A stretch of 64,000 nucleotides of DNA from Kytococcus sedentarius DSM 20547 (lineage in GTDB: Bacteria; Actinomycetota; Actinomycetes; Actinomycetales; Dermatophilaceae): assembly GCF_000023925.1 (NCBI RefSeq), contig NC_013169.1, forward strand, positions 1,922,001 to 1,986,000, in the 5' to 3' direction. Both the position numbers and the translations under genes were made by a program. The notes under the pieces are model-generated. The model worked only from the letters and a program-made list of their open reading frames with translations. It was not told the origin of the DNA and did not search any database. This document shows, in pieces, positions 17,349-25,415 of the stretch (positions are counted from its first letter, which is position 1; each line of letters starts with the position of its first letter).

Positions 17349-18484
17349 AGGTCATGACCGTGGTGGGCACGCGCCCCGAGCTCATTCGCCTCGCTCGTGT
17401 GATCCACCGCCTGGACGGGACCGCCGGCGTGGAGCACGTGCTCGTGCACACCGGCCAGAACTACGACTACACCCTCAACGAGGTGTTCTTCGAGGACCTG
17501 GACCTGCGCAAGCCGGACCACATGCTGGGCGTGGACACCTCCTCGCTGGGCGCCGTGCTCGGTGGCACCCTCGTGGCCGCCGAGAAGGTGATGCGGGAGG
17601 AGGAGCCCGACGCCGTGCTCGTGCTCGGCGACACGAACTCCTGCATCGCCGCCCTCATGGCCCGACGACTGCGGATCCCGACCTACCACATGGAGGCCGG
17701 CAACCGCTGCTTCGACCTCAACGTGCCGGAGGAGACCAACCGCCGGATGGTGGACCACGTCTCGGACTTCAACCTCGTGTACACCGAGCACGCCCGGCGC
17801 AACCTGCTGGCCGAGGGCCTGCACCCCCGGCGCATCCTCAAGACCGGCTCCCCCATGCGCGAGGTGCTCAACGCCTACCGCGACCAGATCGACGCCTCCA
17901 CGGTGCTGGCGGACAAGGGCCTCACCGAGGGCGCCTACTTCCTGGTGAGCGCCCACCGCGAGGAGAACGTGGACCGCCCCGAGCGCCTGCAGCAGCTGCT
18001 GGACTGCCTGACCGCCGTGCACGCGCACTTCGGCCTGCCGGTGTTCGTCTCCACCCACCCGCGCACCCGCAAGCGCCTGGAGGCGCTCCCGGACTGGAGC
18101 GAGCCCGAGGGCATCATCTTCAGCGAGCCGCTGGGCTTCCACGACTACAACAAGCTGCAGCTCTCGGCCGCCTGCGTGCTCAGCGACTCCGGCACCATCG
18201 CGGAGGAGAGCTCGCTCCTGGGCTTCCCGGCCGTGACCCTGCGGGACTCGATCGAGCGCCCGGAGGCCCTCGACACCGGCGGCATCATGATGACCGGCCT
18301 GCACGCCGAGGACTGCGTGGCTGCAGTGCAGGTGGCGATGGACTCCGGCTACACCCGCGAGGGCGTCTCGCACCTCACCCCGGACGACTACCTCATCGAC
18401 AACACGAGCGAGCGGACCGTGAAGTTCATCCTCTCCACCGCGCACCGCCACCACCAGTGGGCAGGGATCCGGGTGGGAGCATGA
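17345..18484 (+). CDS. capG: UDP-N-acetylglucosamine 2-epimerase-type enzyme CapG (WbjD/FnlC)
   Basis: 379 residues of the non-hydrolysing 2-epimerase family: VVGTRPELIRLARV, HTGQNYDYTLNEVFF, GDTNSCIAALMARR, HMEAGNRCFDLNVPEE, SAHREENVD and LSDSGTIAEESS. In this context it converts the CapF product to UDP-L-FucNAc. The HTGQNYDYTLNE variant separates CapG-type enzymes from WecB. It overlaps capF by four bases. Confidence 0.95.
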   Translation: MKVMTVVGTRPELIRLARVIHRLDGTAGVEHVLVHTGQNYDYTLNEVFFEDLDLRKPDHMLGVDTSSLGAVLGGTLVAAEKVMREEEPDAVLVLGDTNSCIAALMARRLRIPTYHMEAGNRCFDLNVPEETNRRMVDHVSDFNLVYTEHARRNLLAEGLHPRRILKTGSPMREVLNAYRDQIDASTVLADKGLTEGAYFLVSAHREENVDRPERLQQLLDCLTAVHAHFGLPVFVSTHPRTRKRLEALPDWSEPEGIIFSEPLGFHDYNKLQLSAACVLSDSGTIAEESSLLGFPAVTLRDSIERPEALDTGGIMMTGLHAEDCVAAVQVAMDSGYTREGVSHLTPDDYLIDNTSERTVKFILSTAHRHHQWAGIRVGA

Positions 18485-19413
18485 ACCCGGCCAGTCGAGC
18501 TGGCAAGACCCCTCGCAGATCCGGTGGGGGATCCACGGTGGAGCGCTCGTTGCGCGCCGCCGGGTTCCAGACCGGGGCCGAGGGTGTCAGCCTGGTCGAG
18601 ACAGCACGCCCCTCCCGCCAACCACTCCGAGCGGTGCTGGCGCAGAATGCCTGGACGGTCATCCCCCACGAGGACTATGCGCGCCTGAGCGCTCCGTACC
18701 CGCCTCGCTGGCGCGCCCGTATGGCCGCACGGCGGGCGGTGGCCCAGTTCAACCTCCGCCGGGCCGAGAAGGTCGTGGTGCTCTCCGAGGCCATGGGGCG
18801 GATGGTGGAGCGGGTGACGACTGTCCCCGTCGAGGTGTGCCCTGTCGTGGCGCCCCTGGACATCCCGTTCGCGCCGGTCGGGCCGGCTCCTGCTGAGCTG
18901 CGCCCCGTGGTCGTGGTGCCCGGCACCATGACCTGGTACAAGCGGCCGCAGTCGGCCCTGCACATCGCGGACGACCTGCGCCGCGTGTGGGGCACCGAGC
19001 TGGCCGTCGACTTCCTGGGGGACGATGACGGTTCCGGCACGTGGCAGGCGACGCAGGCCGAGGCCGACCGCCTGGGCCTCTCCATCAGCCTGCGCACGGC
19101 CGACCGCCAGTGCATGTTCGAGGCGCTCCGCACCTCGGCCGTCACGGTGGTCCCCAGCGAGCTCGAGTCGCTGAGCTTCTGCCTCGCCGAGGCCCTGCTG
19201 CTGAGCCCTCGCGTCATCGCCAGCGGCATCGAGGTCCACCGCGAGGTGGCCGACGCCCTGGGACGGGAGCCCGTCTTCGTGGAGCACTGGCAGCCGCACG
19301 ACCCCCCGATCACTCCCCGCGCCGCTGTGAACAGTGCGGACGCCACCCAACAATGGTCGCGCGTGGGTGAGGCCCTCGGCCTGCCGCGTGCAACGGAAGG
19401 ATCTCGCGCATGA
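18481..19413 (+). CDS. Glycosyltransferase (GT-B fold, GT1/GT4-like)
   Basis: 310 residues. The C-terminal half is a typical GT-B donor domain: VVVPGTMTWYKRPQSALHI, DFLGDDDGSGT, and TVVPSELESLSFCLAEALLL with LSPRVIASGIEVHREV. The N-terminal domain is shorter than usual and starts with a basic stretch, so the acceptor domain may be reduced. The acceptor and the sugar added are unknown. It overlaps capG by four bases and precedes the first sulfotransferase by the same overlap. Confidence 0.75.
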   Translation: MNPASRAGKTPRRSGGGSTVERSLRAAGFQTGAEGVSLVETARPSRQPLRAVLAQNAWTVIPHEDYARLSAPYPPRWRARMAARRAVAQFNLRRAEKVVVLSEAMGRMVERVTTVPVEVCPVVAPLDIPFAPVGPAPAELRPVVVVPGTMTWYKRPQSALHIADDLRRVWGTELAVDFLGDDDGSGTWQATQAEADRLGLSISLRTADRQCMFEALRTSAVTVVPSELESLSFCLAEALLLSPRVIASGIEVHREVADALGREPVFVEHWQPHDPPITPRAAVNSADATQQWSRVGEALGLPRATEGSRA

Positions 19414-20255
19414 CGGGACAGGACATCACCAGGCAGCTGGGCAAGCGGACGGAGGAGCAGCTCCGGCGCGCAGCGGCCGAGGGCACTCGGCGCATCGCCC
19501 TCCGGTTCGGCGACACCCTGCCGATGTGGCTCGGCTGCGGTTTCCCGAAGTCCGGCACCGTGTGGCTCTGCCAGCTGATGGGGACGTACCTGGGGGTCCC
19601 CTACCCCCGCGACTACCGACTGCCGATCGCCATGTCGTCGGTCATCCACTCGCACTGGGCCTACCGCCCCGAGTTCCCCACCACCGCCTACATCGCCCGT
19701 GACGGCCGCGACGTCATGGTCTCGACCTACTTCTACTACACCCGCGCCCTGACGCTGGACAAGAGCCCCCGCCGCAAGGAGCAGCTGACGGCCCTGTTCC
19801 ACCGTCTCTACGGCCCCTCCTTCGACCCCGCAGCGTCGCGCGAGAACATGGCGACCTTCGTCGAGCACGAGCTGAGCAACCCGCGGGCGACGCATGGTGT
19901 GACCTGGCCGCAGCACATCGCCGACTGGTGGGATCGCCCGCAGGTGCACCACACGACCTACGAGGCACTGCTCGCGGACACCACCGCGGAGTTCTCCCGC
20001 CTCATGACCGACCTGACCGGGCAGGAGGCCGACCCGGTCAAGATCCAGGCCAGCGTCGACCGGTTCGCGTTCGCGTCCGCCACAGGACGAAAGGCCGGTC
20101 AGGAGGACACCTCCAGCTTCCAGCGCAAGGGGATCGCCGGGGACTGGCGCAACCACTTCGACCGCACGGCGGCCGAGGCCTTTGACGCGGTCGCCGGCGA
20201 CGCCCTCATCACGCTGGGCTACGAAAGGGATCACTCGTGGGTCGAAACTGTGTGA
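19410..20255 (+). CDS. PAPS-dependent sulfotransferase (Sulfotransfer_1 type)
   Basis: 281 residues with all classical PAPS-binding elements: GFPKSGTVWL (5'-phosphosulfate loop, about residue 44), IARDGRDVMVSTYF (3'-phosphate site, about residue 96) and RKGIAGDWRNHF (about residue 238), the region IV motif. It would transfer sulfate from PAPS to a hydroxyl or amino group of the growing polysaccharide repeat in the cytoplasm. The acceptor is inferred from the flanking glycosyltransferase and deacetylase genes. Overlaps of 4 and 19 bases tie it to its neighbours. Confidence 0.92.
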   Translation: MTGQDITRQLGKRTEEQLRRAAAEGTRRIALRFGDTLPMWLGCGFPKSGTVWLCQLMGTYLGVPYPRDYRLPIAMSSVIHSHWAYRPEFPTTAYIARDGRDVMVSTYFYYTRALTLDKSPRRKEQLTALFHRLYGPSFDPAASRENMATFVEHELSNPRATHGVTWPQHIADWWDRPQVHHTTYEALLADTTAEFSRLMTDLTGQEADPVKIQASVDRFAFASATGRKAGQEDTSSFQRKGIAGDWRNHFDRTAAEAFDAVAGDALITLGYERDHSWVETV

Positions 20256-21121
20256 CCACCACCCTCACGGAGTTGAAGAAGCCTGCGCGGGCCGCAGCCC
20301 GCCACCTGGCGCTCGACGCCCTGGCCCTGCGTGACCGCATGACGGGGAGCGTGACGGGGCTGCTGCAGACGCCGCGTGTCCACCTCCTGTACCTGCACGC
20401 CGTCCCCGTCCACGAGGAACCGGCCTTCCGCGCGCTCCTGGACCGTCTGGCCAAGGACCACGAGTTCGTCACCCACGACGAGGCGGTCCGACGCATCCGC
20501 ACCGGTGACATCACGGCACCAGCGGTGAGCTTCAGCTTCGACGACGCGTTCGCCAGCAACTACCGCACGGCCTCGATCCTCGAGGAGTACGGAACGCGCG
20601 GGATGTTCTTCGTTCCTGCCGACATGCCGGGCACCGGAACGGTGGAGGGCACGCGCAGGCTGTTCGGCTACGAGCAGAATGTGACCGAGCCGGGCATGAC
20701 ATGGGCGCAGATCGACGAGCTGCGCGAGCGGGGTCATGGCATCGGCAGCCACACCTGCACGCACGCCAACCTCGCGGAGGTCCCGGTCGCCGACGCACGC
20801 GAGGAGATTCGCCGCGCGCACGAGGTGCTCACCGCCCGCTATGGCGACGTCCCGCACTTCGCCTGGCCCTTCGGGCGGACCTTCCACATCACCCCCGAGC
20901 TCGTGGAGACCGTCTTCGAGACGGGGCACACCACGTGCAGCTCTGCGGTGCGCGGCTCGCACTGCGGCGCCTCCCCCGACGACGCCGAGCGGCCGCTCGT
21001 CCTGCTCCGCGACCACGTCATGACGAGCTGGCCCCTGGAGCACACCCTGCACCTGCTGTCCCGCAGCGCCGCCTCGCCCCGCCCCCCGTGGACCCAGTAC
21101 CCCCAGGAGTGGACCCGATGA
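20237..21121 (+). CDS. Polysaccharide deacetylase (NodB/CE4 family)
   Basis: 294 residues. The CE4 motifs are SFSFDDAFASNY (about residue 98; the two Asp) and GIGSHTCTHANL (about residue 168; the His-x3-His metal site), followed by PHFAWPFGRTF. The protein has no signal peptide, so it probably acts on a cytoplasmic lipid-linked sugar. N-deacetylation could expose an amine for N-sulfation by the neighbouring enzymes, as in heparan-type modification; this is speculation. GTG at 20237 lies inside the preceding gene, after an AAAGG. Confidence 0.87.
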   Translation: MGRNCVTTTLTELKKPARAAARHLALDALALRDRMTGSVTGLLQTPRVHLLYLHAVPVHEEPAFRALLDRLAKDHEFVTHDEAVRRIRTGDITAPAVSFSFDDAFASNYRTASILEEYGTRGMFFVPADMPGTGTVEGTRRLFGYEQNVTEPGMTWAQIDELRERGHGIGSHTCTHANLAEVPVADAREEIRRAHEVLTARYGDVPHFAWPFGRTFHITPELVETVFETGHTTCSSAVRGSHCGASPDDAERPLVLLRDHVMTSWPLEHTLHLLSRSAASPRPPWTQYPQEWTR

Positions 21122-21951
21122 CCAGTCCCGACCTCATCGTGATCGGTGCCCAGAAGTGCGGGACCACCACCCTGTACGAGGACCTCTCGCAGCACCCTCA
21201 GATCCGGCTGACGGAGAAGGAGTCCTCGCACCTCCTGGCACCCGACGCGACTCAGAGCCGCGAACTCTATTCGCGGACAGCCGTTCCCCCCGAGGGGCGG
21301 CTGGTGGAGGTCAGCACCGAGTACGCGATGCGCCCGCTCAACGACCCGGCGCAGCGAGCTCACGAGGTCGCGCCGGACGCCCACATCGTGTACATCGTCC
21401 GGGACCCCATTGCCCGCCTGATCAGTCACCACCACCACGAGGTCGCAGCCCGCACGGTGGTCGGTGACATCGAGGAGGCCGTCCGGACCGTTCCCCGGCT
21501 CGTCGACTACAGCCGGTACGCGTACCAGCTGGAGCCGTGGCTCGAGGCCTACGGCCCGCAGCAGGTGACCGTCCTGAAGTTCGAGGACTACATGGCGGAC
21601 CGCGACCACGGGGTGGCGTCACTGCACGCCCTCATGGGCCTCCCCGAGGTGCCGCTGGAGGACGCCACGACCCAGCACAACGCGGCCACGACAAAGCGCG
21701 TGGCAGTTGGCGTTGGAGGCGTGGTGGCCCGCAGCTGGTTCTACCGCACGGTCGTTCGGCCGCGGATCCCGCAGGGCGCGAAGGCCACCGCGAAGGCCAT
21801 GCTGCTCCCGAAGGCGCCGCCCCGGCCATCCCCTCCGTCCCAGGAGACGCTCGACCGCCTGGTCGCTGAACTGACACCCGAAGTGGAGGCCCTGGCCTCC
21901 CTGATCTCGACTGCCCCGTGGTGGGACCTGGAGGAGAAATGGTCAGCCTGA
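21118..21951 (+). CDS. Sulfotransferase, second of the operon
   Basis: 277 residues. IVIGAQKCGTTTLYEDL at the N-terminus is the PAPS 5'-phosphosulfate loop in the form seen in GlcNAc/heparan-type sulfotransferases, and YIVRDPIARLISHHHHE (about residue 92) is the 3'-phosphate site. The QKCGTT(T/S)L form differs from the PKSGTxWL of the first enzyme, so different acceptor positions are likely. The C-terminal third is basic and proline-rich. It overlaps the deacetylase by four bases and the acetyltransferase by thirteen. Confidence 0.9.
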   Translation: MTSPDLIVIGAQKCGTTTLYEDLSQHPQIRLTEKESSHLLAPDATQSRELYSRTAVPPEGRLVEVSTEYAMRPLNDPAQRAHEVAPDAHIVYIVRDPIARLISHHHHEVAARTVVGDIEEAVRTVPRLVDYSRYAYQLEPWLEAYGPQQVTVLKFEDYMADRDHGVASLHALMGLPEVPLEDATTQHNAATTKRVAVGVGGVVARSWFYRTVVRPRIPQGAKATAKAMLLPKAPPRPSPPSQETLDRLVAELTPEVEALASLISTAPWWDLEEKWSA

Positions 21952-22577
21952 AGTCGCTCGCCCGCCGATCCGCGTGGGTCGTCCCCGAGGCCGCCGCGGA
22001 GTTCCCCGCCCGCGGGGGCGGATGGCTCGTCGGAATCCTCCAGCCCCACCACGCGCAGGGCGTGGAGGGCCTCGTGCGAGGGGCATTCTGGGGTCGTCGC
22101 GTGGGCGCGCGAGGCCTCAGCGTCGGGAGGAACTGCATCCTGGACGGCGCGAACCTCCACATCGGCCGGGACGTCCGCATTCACGCTGGCGCCCAGATCA
22201 TCACTGGCCGCACCGGACACGTCACCATTGGCGCGCACTCGCACGTGGCCCGCCAGACCGTGATCTCCGGCCTCGGGGGTGTGACACTGGGCGAGCACTG
22301 CGCCATCGGGCCCGCCGTGACGATCTTCTCGAGCACCACCGACCTGGCCGGCCGCCCGCTCGGGACCGTTCCGGCTAAACGAAAGCCCGTCGTGATCGGC
22401 AATGAGGTGTACGTGGGCGCCGGGGCACGCATCAGTCCCGGGGTCACGATCGGTGACGGAGCCGTCATCGGTGCGGGAGCGGTCGTGGTGTCGGACGTGC
22501 CTGCCTGGCACATCGCGAAGGGCGTCCCCGCCCGCTCCACCCCGCGCACGGACGTGACCCTGCCGGAGGGGATGTGA
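21939..22577 (+). CDS. Left-handed beta-helix O-acetyltransferase
   Basis: 212 residues. From about residue 60 it is built of hexapeptide repeats (for example IHAGAQIITGR, VTIGAHSHVARQTV, VTLGEHCAIGPAVTI), ending with GDGAVIGAGAVVVSDVPAW and a short C-terminal tail, as in WcaB/WcaF-type acetyltransferases of capsule loci. It would O-acetylate a sugar of the repeat unit. The ATG at 21939 follows GGAGGA and lies inside the sulfotransferase gene. A separate fragment with a similar C-terminus lies at 38518. Confidence 0.88.
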   Translation: MVSLKSLARRSAWVVPEAAAEFPARGGGWLVGILQPHHAQGVEGLVRGAFWGRRVGARGLSVGRNCILDGANLHIGRDVRIHAGAQIITGRTGHVTIGAHSHVARQTVISGLGGVTLGEHCAIGPAVTIFSSTTDLAGRPLGTVPAKRKPVVIGNEVYVGAGARISPGVTIGDGAVIGAGAVVVSDVPAWHIAKGVPARSTPRTDVTLPEGM

Positions 22578-23854
22578 CGACGGCTGGGGCAGAGCCGCGG
22601 CCGCGCAGCCTCCGACGCAACTTCACCTCCGTCCTCGGCGCCAACACGCTCTATCGCCTCAGCCAGTGGCTGCTGATCGCGTTCATCGCCCAGTGGGGAA
22701 CCAAGGAGATGGTGGGCTACTTCGCCTTGGCCCAGGCCATCACTGCCCCCGTCTACCTCACGGTCGGGCTCAACCTCCGCGCGGCGCGGGCCACAGATGT
22801 CAGCCGACGCTGGACGGCCAGCCAGTACGGCAGCCTGCGGGAGATCCTCAACGCCGCATCACTCCTGCTGTCCTGCGCCCTGGCGTGGCTGGTCTCCCCC
22901 AGCATCGACTTCCTCCTGCTGGTGGCAGCGGTGGCCTGGAGCAAGGCCTCTGAGGCCTCGAGCCAACTGTCCTACGGCTACTGGCAGCTCCGTGAGCGGC
23001 TGGACCTCATGTCCAGGAGCCTGTACCTGCGCTCCGCGTTGGGAGCCGCCAGCTTCGCGGCCGTCTTCTGGTTCACTCGCGACCTCCTGTGGGGGTGCGT
23101 GGTGATGGCACTGGGGTGGACCTTGGTCACTGTCCTGCACGACCGCCCCGTGGAGGCACGCCTACGCCGGGACGACCCGGCTGACTCCCCGATGCCGGAG
23201 GCTGGTGCCACCCGGGCCTCGCTGGCCCGTGAGGCCCTGCCTCTCGGAGTCACCGCCGGTATCTCGTCGGTCACTCTCAACATCCCCCGCTACGCCCTGC
23301 AGTTCTTCCTCGGGACCGGCAGTCTCGGCCTGTTCGCCGCGCTCGCCTACCTGGGCCAGACCATCTCCATGGTCACCGGGTCCTTGGCCGACTCGATGAT
23401 CGCCCGCCTCGCTCGCGCCGCCCAGGCCGGACGGCGCAGGCAGTTCCTCCGGAACCTCGGCATCCTCGCCGGCTTCTCCTGTGCCGTGTCACTCGTCGTC
23501 CTACTCGGCGCTGCCGCCGTCGGTGCACCCATGACGAGACTGCTCCTCGGCGAGGAGTACGTGAACCAGCCGGTGCTCCTCACGCTGCTCGCAGGCGCCG
23601 CCTTCGCCACACTCCAGCGCGTGCTGGGCCGCGGCCTCCAGGGCGGACGACGATTCAGGGAGTTCCTCATCATGAACGGGGTGACGGCGGTCGGGGCCCT
23701 GGTGGCCGCGGTCACCCTGATCCCGAATTGGGGTCTGATGGGGGCAGCTCTCACCTCCGGCCTGGGATTCTTCCTGGGTTGTCTCGTGGGCTTGTACTAC
23801 ATCTGGCGCATGGTCCAGCGGATGAAGCCCATCGAGGCGGCTGAGGCACCCTGA
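22574..23854 (+). CDS. Wzx-like polysaccharide flippase (MOP superfamily)
   Basis: 426 residues with about twelve membrane segments; it begins with a short basic head, then VLGANTLYRLSQWLLIAF, and ends with a pair of long helices and FFLGCLVGLYYIWR. It would move the undecaprenyl-linked repeat unit across the membrane for polymerisation. GTG overlaps the acetyltransferase stop by four bases. It is the last gene of the overlapping plus-strand operon; the polymerase lies on the opposite strand beyond the IS element. Confidence 0.88.
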   Translation: MTTAGAEPRPRSLRRNFTSVLGANTLYRLSQWLLIAFIAQWGTKEMVGYFALAQAITAPVYLTVGLNLRAARATDVSRRWTASQYGSLREILNAASLLLSCALAWLVSPSIDFLLLVAAVAWSKASEASSQLSYGYWQLRERLDLMSRSLYLRSALGAASFAAVFWFTRDLLWGCVVMALGWTLVTVLHDRPVEARLRRDDPADSPMPEAGATRASLAREALPLGVTAGISSVTLNIPRYALQFFLGTGSLGLFAALAYLGQTISMVTGSLADSMIARLARAAQAGRRRQFLRNLGILAGFSCAVSLVVLLGAAAVGAPMTRLLLGEEYVNQPVLLTLLAGAAFATLQRVLGRGLQGGRRFREFLIMNGVTAVGALVAAVTLIPNWGLMGAALTSGLGFFLGCLVGLYYIWRMVQRMKPIEAAEAP

Positions 23855-24100
23855 CCCTGACCCGATCGCGGGGTGTCTGTCGGGTCTGGTCCACGAACTC
23901 TGGGGCCCGTGGGCCCTTGATGGGCGGAAGGATTCGACGCCTGCAGGGGCGGCCGGCACCGGTCGGTCCTGACCCACCCGACGGCCTCCACCAAACCACC
24001 ACGGTTTGGGCAGACAGCGCGTCTGACGCGCCCACTCGCCTACGGCGCTCAGCGCAAGAGGACCAACGACGCCCGCCGACACCGCGCCTGAGGTCCCCCC
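23855..24100. other. Intergenic region between wzx and the IS element
   Basis: No gene is supported. Just after the stop there is a 7-bp stem (GACCCGA at 23859-23865 with TCGGGTC at 23880-23886), which may be a weak terminator. A second hairpin, CCAAACC at 23991-23997 with GGTTTGG at 24003-24009, has a 5-base loop. Nothing else is evident. Confidence 0.5.
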
Positions 24101-24123
24101 GGGACTGCTGAGGGTTTGGTTGA
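24101..24123 (+). repeat. IS left terminal inverted repeat
   Basis: Begins GGGACTGCTG and continues into GGTTTGGTTGA after two mismatched bases; it pairs with 25355-25377. Confidence 0.85.
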
Positions 24124-24167
24124 TACCTGATCTGTGGGGACTGGGTCCCTGCTGGAAGGATGTCACC

Positions 24168-24467
24168 ATGCCTGCACCTCTCCCCAAGGAGTTCCGTGAC
24201 GACGTGATCGCGGTGGCTCGCCGTGGCGATGCGCCGATCGCGCAGACGGCGAAAGACTTCGGGATCTCGGAATCAACCCTGCGCAACTGGCTCCGCCAGG
24301 CCGACGTCGAGGACGGCGCCCGTCCGGGCGTGACCAAGGCCGAGTCCGAGGAGGTGCGTGCCCTGAAGCGCCGTAACCGGTTGCTGGAGCAGGAGAACGA
24401 GGTCCTGCGCCGAGCAGCGGCGTACCTGTCACAGGCGAACCTGAAGCTGGGCCAGTCCCCAAAATGA
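24168..24467 (+). CDS. IS3-family transposase OrfA
   Basis: 99 residues. An N-terminal helix-turn-helix (IAQTAKDFGISESTLRNWLR) recognises the IS ends, and a leucine-zipper-like segment follows (VRALKRRNRLLEQENEVLRR). ATG at 24168 follows GGAAGGA. The end of the gene carries C CCA AAA immediately before TGA, which would allow a -1 frameshift into OrfB. Confidence 0.92.
   Translation: MPAPLPKEFRDDVIAVARRGDAPIAQTAKDFGISESTLRNWLRQADVEDGARPGVTKAESEEVRALKRRNRLLEQENEVLRRAAAYLSQANLKLGQSPK
24458..24464 (+). promoter_or_regulatory. Candidate -1 frameshift heptamer in the IS
   Basis: In the OrfA frame the bases read C CCA AAA and then the TGA stop at 24465. This fits the X XXY YYZ slippery rule, and OrfB is in the -1 frame. 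A shift here would yield the fused OrfAB transposase. The same bases also provide the ATG of OrfB (ATGA overlap), so re-initiation is an alternative. Confidence 0.6.
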
Positions 24468-25336
24468 CCTACCCGCTGGTCCGTGACCTTGCCGCTGACG
24501 GGATCCCCGTCACGGTGGCCTGCCGGGTGCTGAAGTTCTCCCCGCAGGCGTTCTACGCCTGGTGCGCCCACCCGGTCAGCGACCGGGACCTGGTGGATGC
24601 CTACGCGATGAACGCCGCGTATGAGATCCACGCCGAGGACCCTGGACTGGGGTATCGATTCATCGCTGATGAACTCGCGGACGCCGGTCATGCCCTGTCT
24701 GAGCGACGCGTGTGGAAGATCTGCCACCAGGGGCAGATCGTCTCCGCGCACTCCAGTACCCGGGGGCGACGGAAGAAGCCCGGCCCGCCGGTCCACGACG
24801 ACCTCGTCCAGCGCGATTTCACCGCCGAGGCCCCGAATCGGTTGTGGTTGACCGACATCACTGAGCACCCCACGGCCGAGGGGAAGTTGTACCTGTGCGC
24901 CGTGAAGGACGTCTGGTCACGGCGGATCGTGGGGTACTCCATCAATGACCGGATGACCTCCCAGCTGGCCGTCGACGCTCTGGAGATGGCCGTGGCTCGA
25001 CGGGGTCGTGACCAGATCGCCGGGTGCGTGGTCCACGCCGACCGGGGCAGCCAGTTCCGGTCGCGCACGTACCTCTGCGCGCTGCACCGGCATGGCCTGA
25101 CCGGGTCCATGGGTCGGGTGGCTTCCAGCGCGGACAACGCCGCGATGGAGTCCTTCTTCGCCCTGGTGCAGAAGAACGTCCTGAACAGCCGTCGCTGGGC
25201 CACCCGGGAGCAGCTCCGGCTGGCCATCTTCACGTGGATCGAGCGGACCTACCACCGCAGACGCCGGCAACGGGCTCTGGGCAAGACCACCCCGATCGAG
25301 TTTGAGACCATCTACTGGCCCGCACACGCGGCCTGA
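24464..25336 (+). CDS. IS3-family transposase OrfB, DDE integrase core
   Basis: 290 residues. An N-terminal HTH_21-like region leads into an rve catalytic core: LWLTDITEHPT (first Asp), VVHADRGSQFRS (second Asp) and SSADNAAMESFFALVQKN (Glu), followed by TPIEFE at the C-terminus. All three acidic residues are present. It overlaps orfA by four bases in the -1 frame. Confidence 0.93.
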   Translation: MTYPLVRDLAADGIPVTVACRVLKFSPQAFYAWCAHPVSDRDLVDAYAMNAAYEIHAEDPGLGYRFIADELADAGHALSERRVWKICHQGQIVSAHSSTRGRRKKPGPPVHDDLVQRDFTAEAPNRLWLTDITEHPTAEGKLYLCAVKDVWSRRIVGYSINDRMTSQLAVDALEMAVARRGRDQIAGCVVHADRGSQFRSRTYLCALHRHGLTGSMGRVASSADNAAMESFFALVQKNVLNSRRWATREQLRLAIFTWIERTYHRRRRQRALGKTTPIEFETIYWPAHAA

Positions 25337-25354
25337 AACACCAAACCTGAAGTG

Positions 25355-25377
25355 TCAACCAAACCTGCAGCAGTCCC
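25355..25377 (-). repeat. IS right terminal inverted repeat
   Basis: Its reverse complement starts GGGACTGCTG and matches the left end at 21 of 23 positions. Confidence 0.85.
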
Positions 25378-25415
25378 CCCGCCCTGACCGGTCGGACCAC
25401 ACCCAAAACCGATCC

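Larger units (their letters stand above)
24101..25377 (+). mobile_element. IS3-family insertion sequence, about 1.28 kb, complete
   Basis: Two overlapping transposase genes, orfA and orfB, lie between imperfect terminal inverted repeats (21 of 23 matching). A CCC on each side could be a 3-bp target duplication but is ambiguous in this GC-rich sequence. The element sits in the gap between the convergent wzx and wzy genes and interrupts neither. Both transposase frames look intact, so it may still be active. Confidence 0.9.

Noticed and set aside
24101-25377. IS as the cause of wzx or wzy inactivation
   Set aside because: Both neighbouring genes have complete ends and stop codons outside the element.
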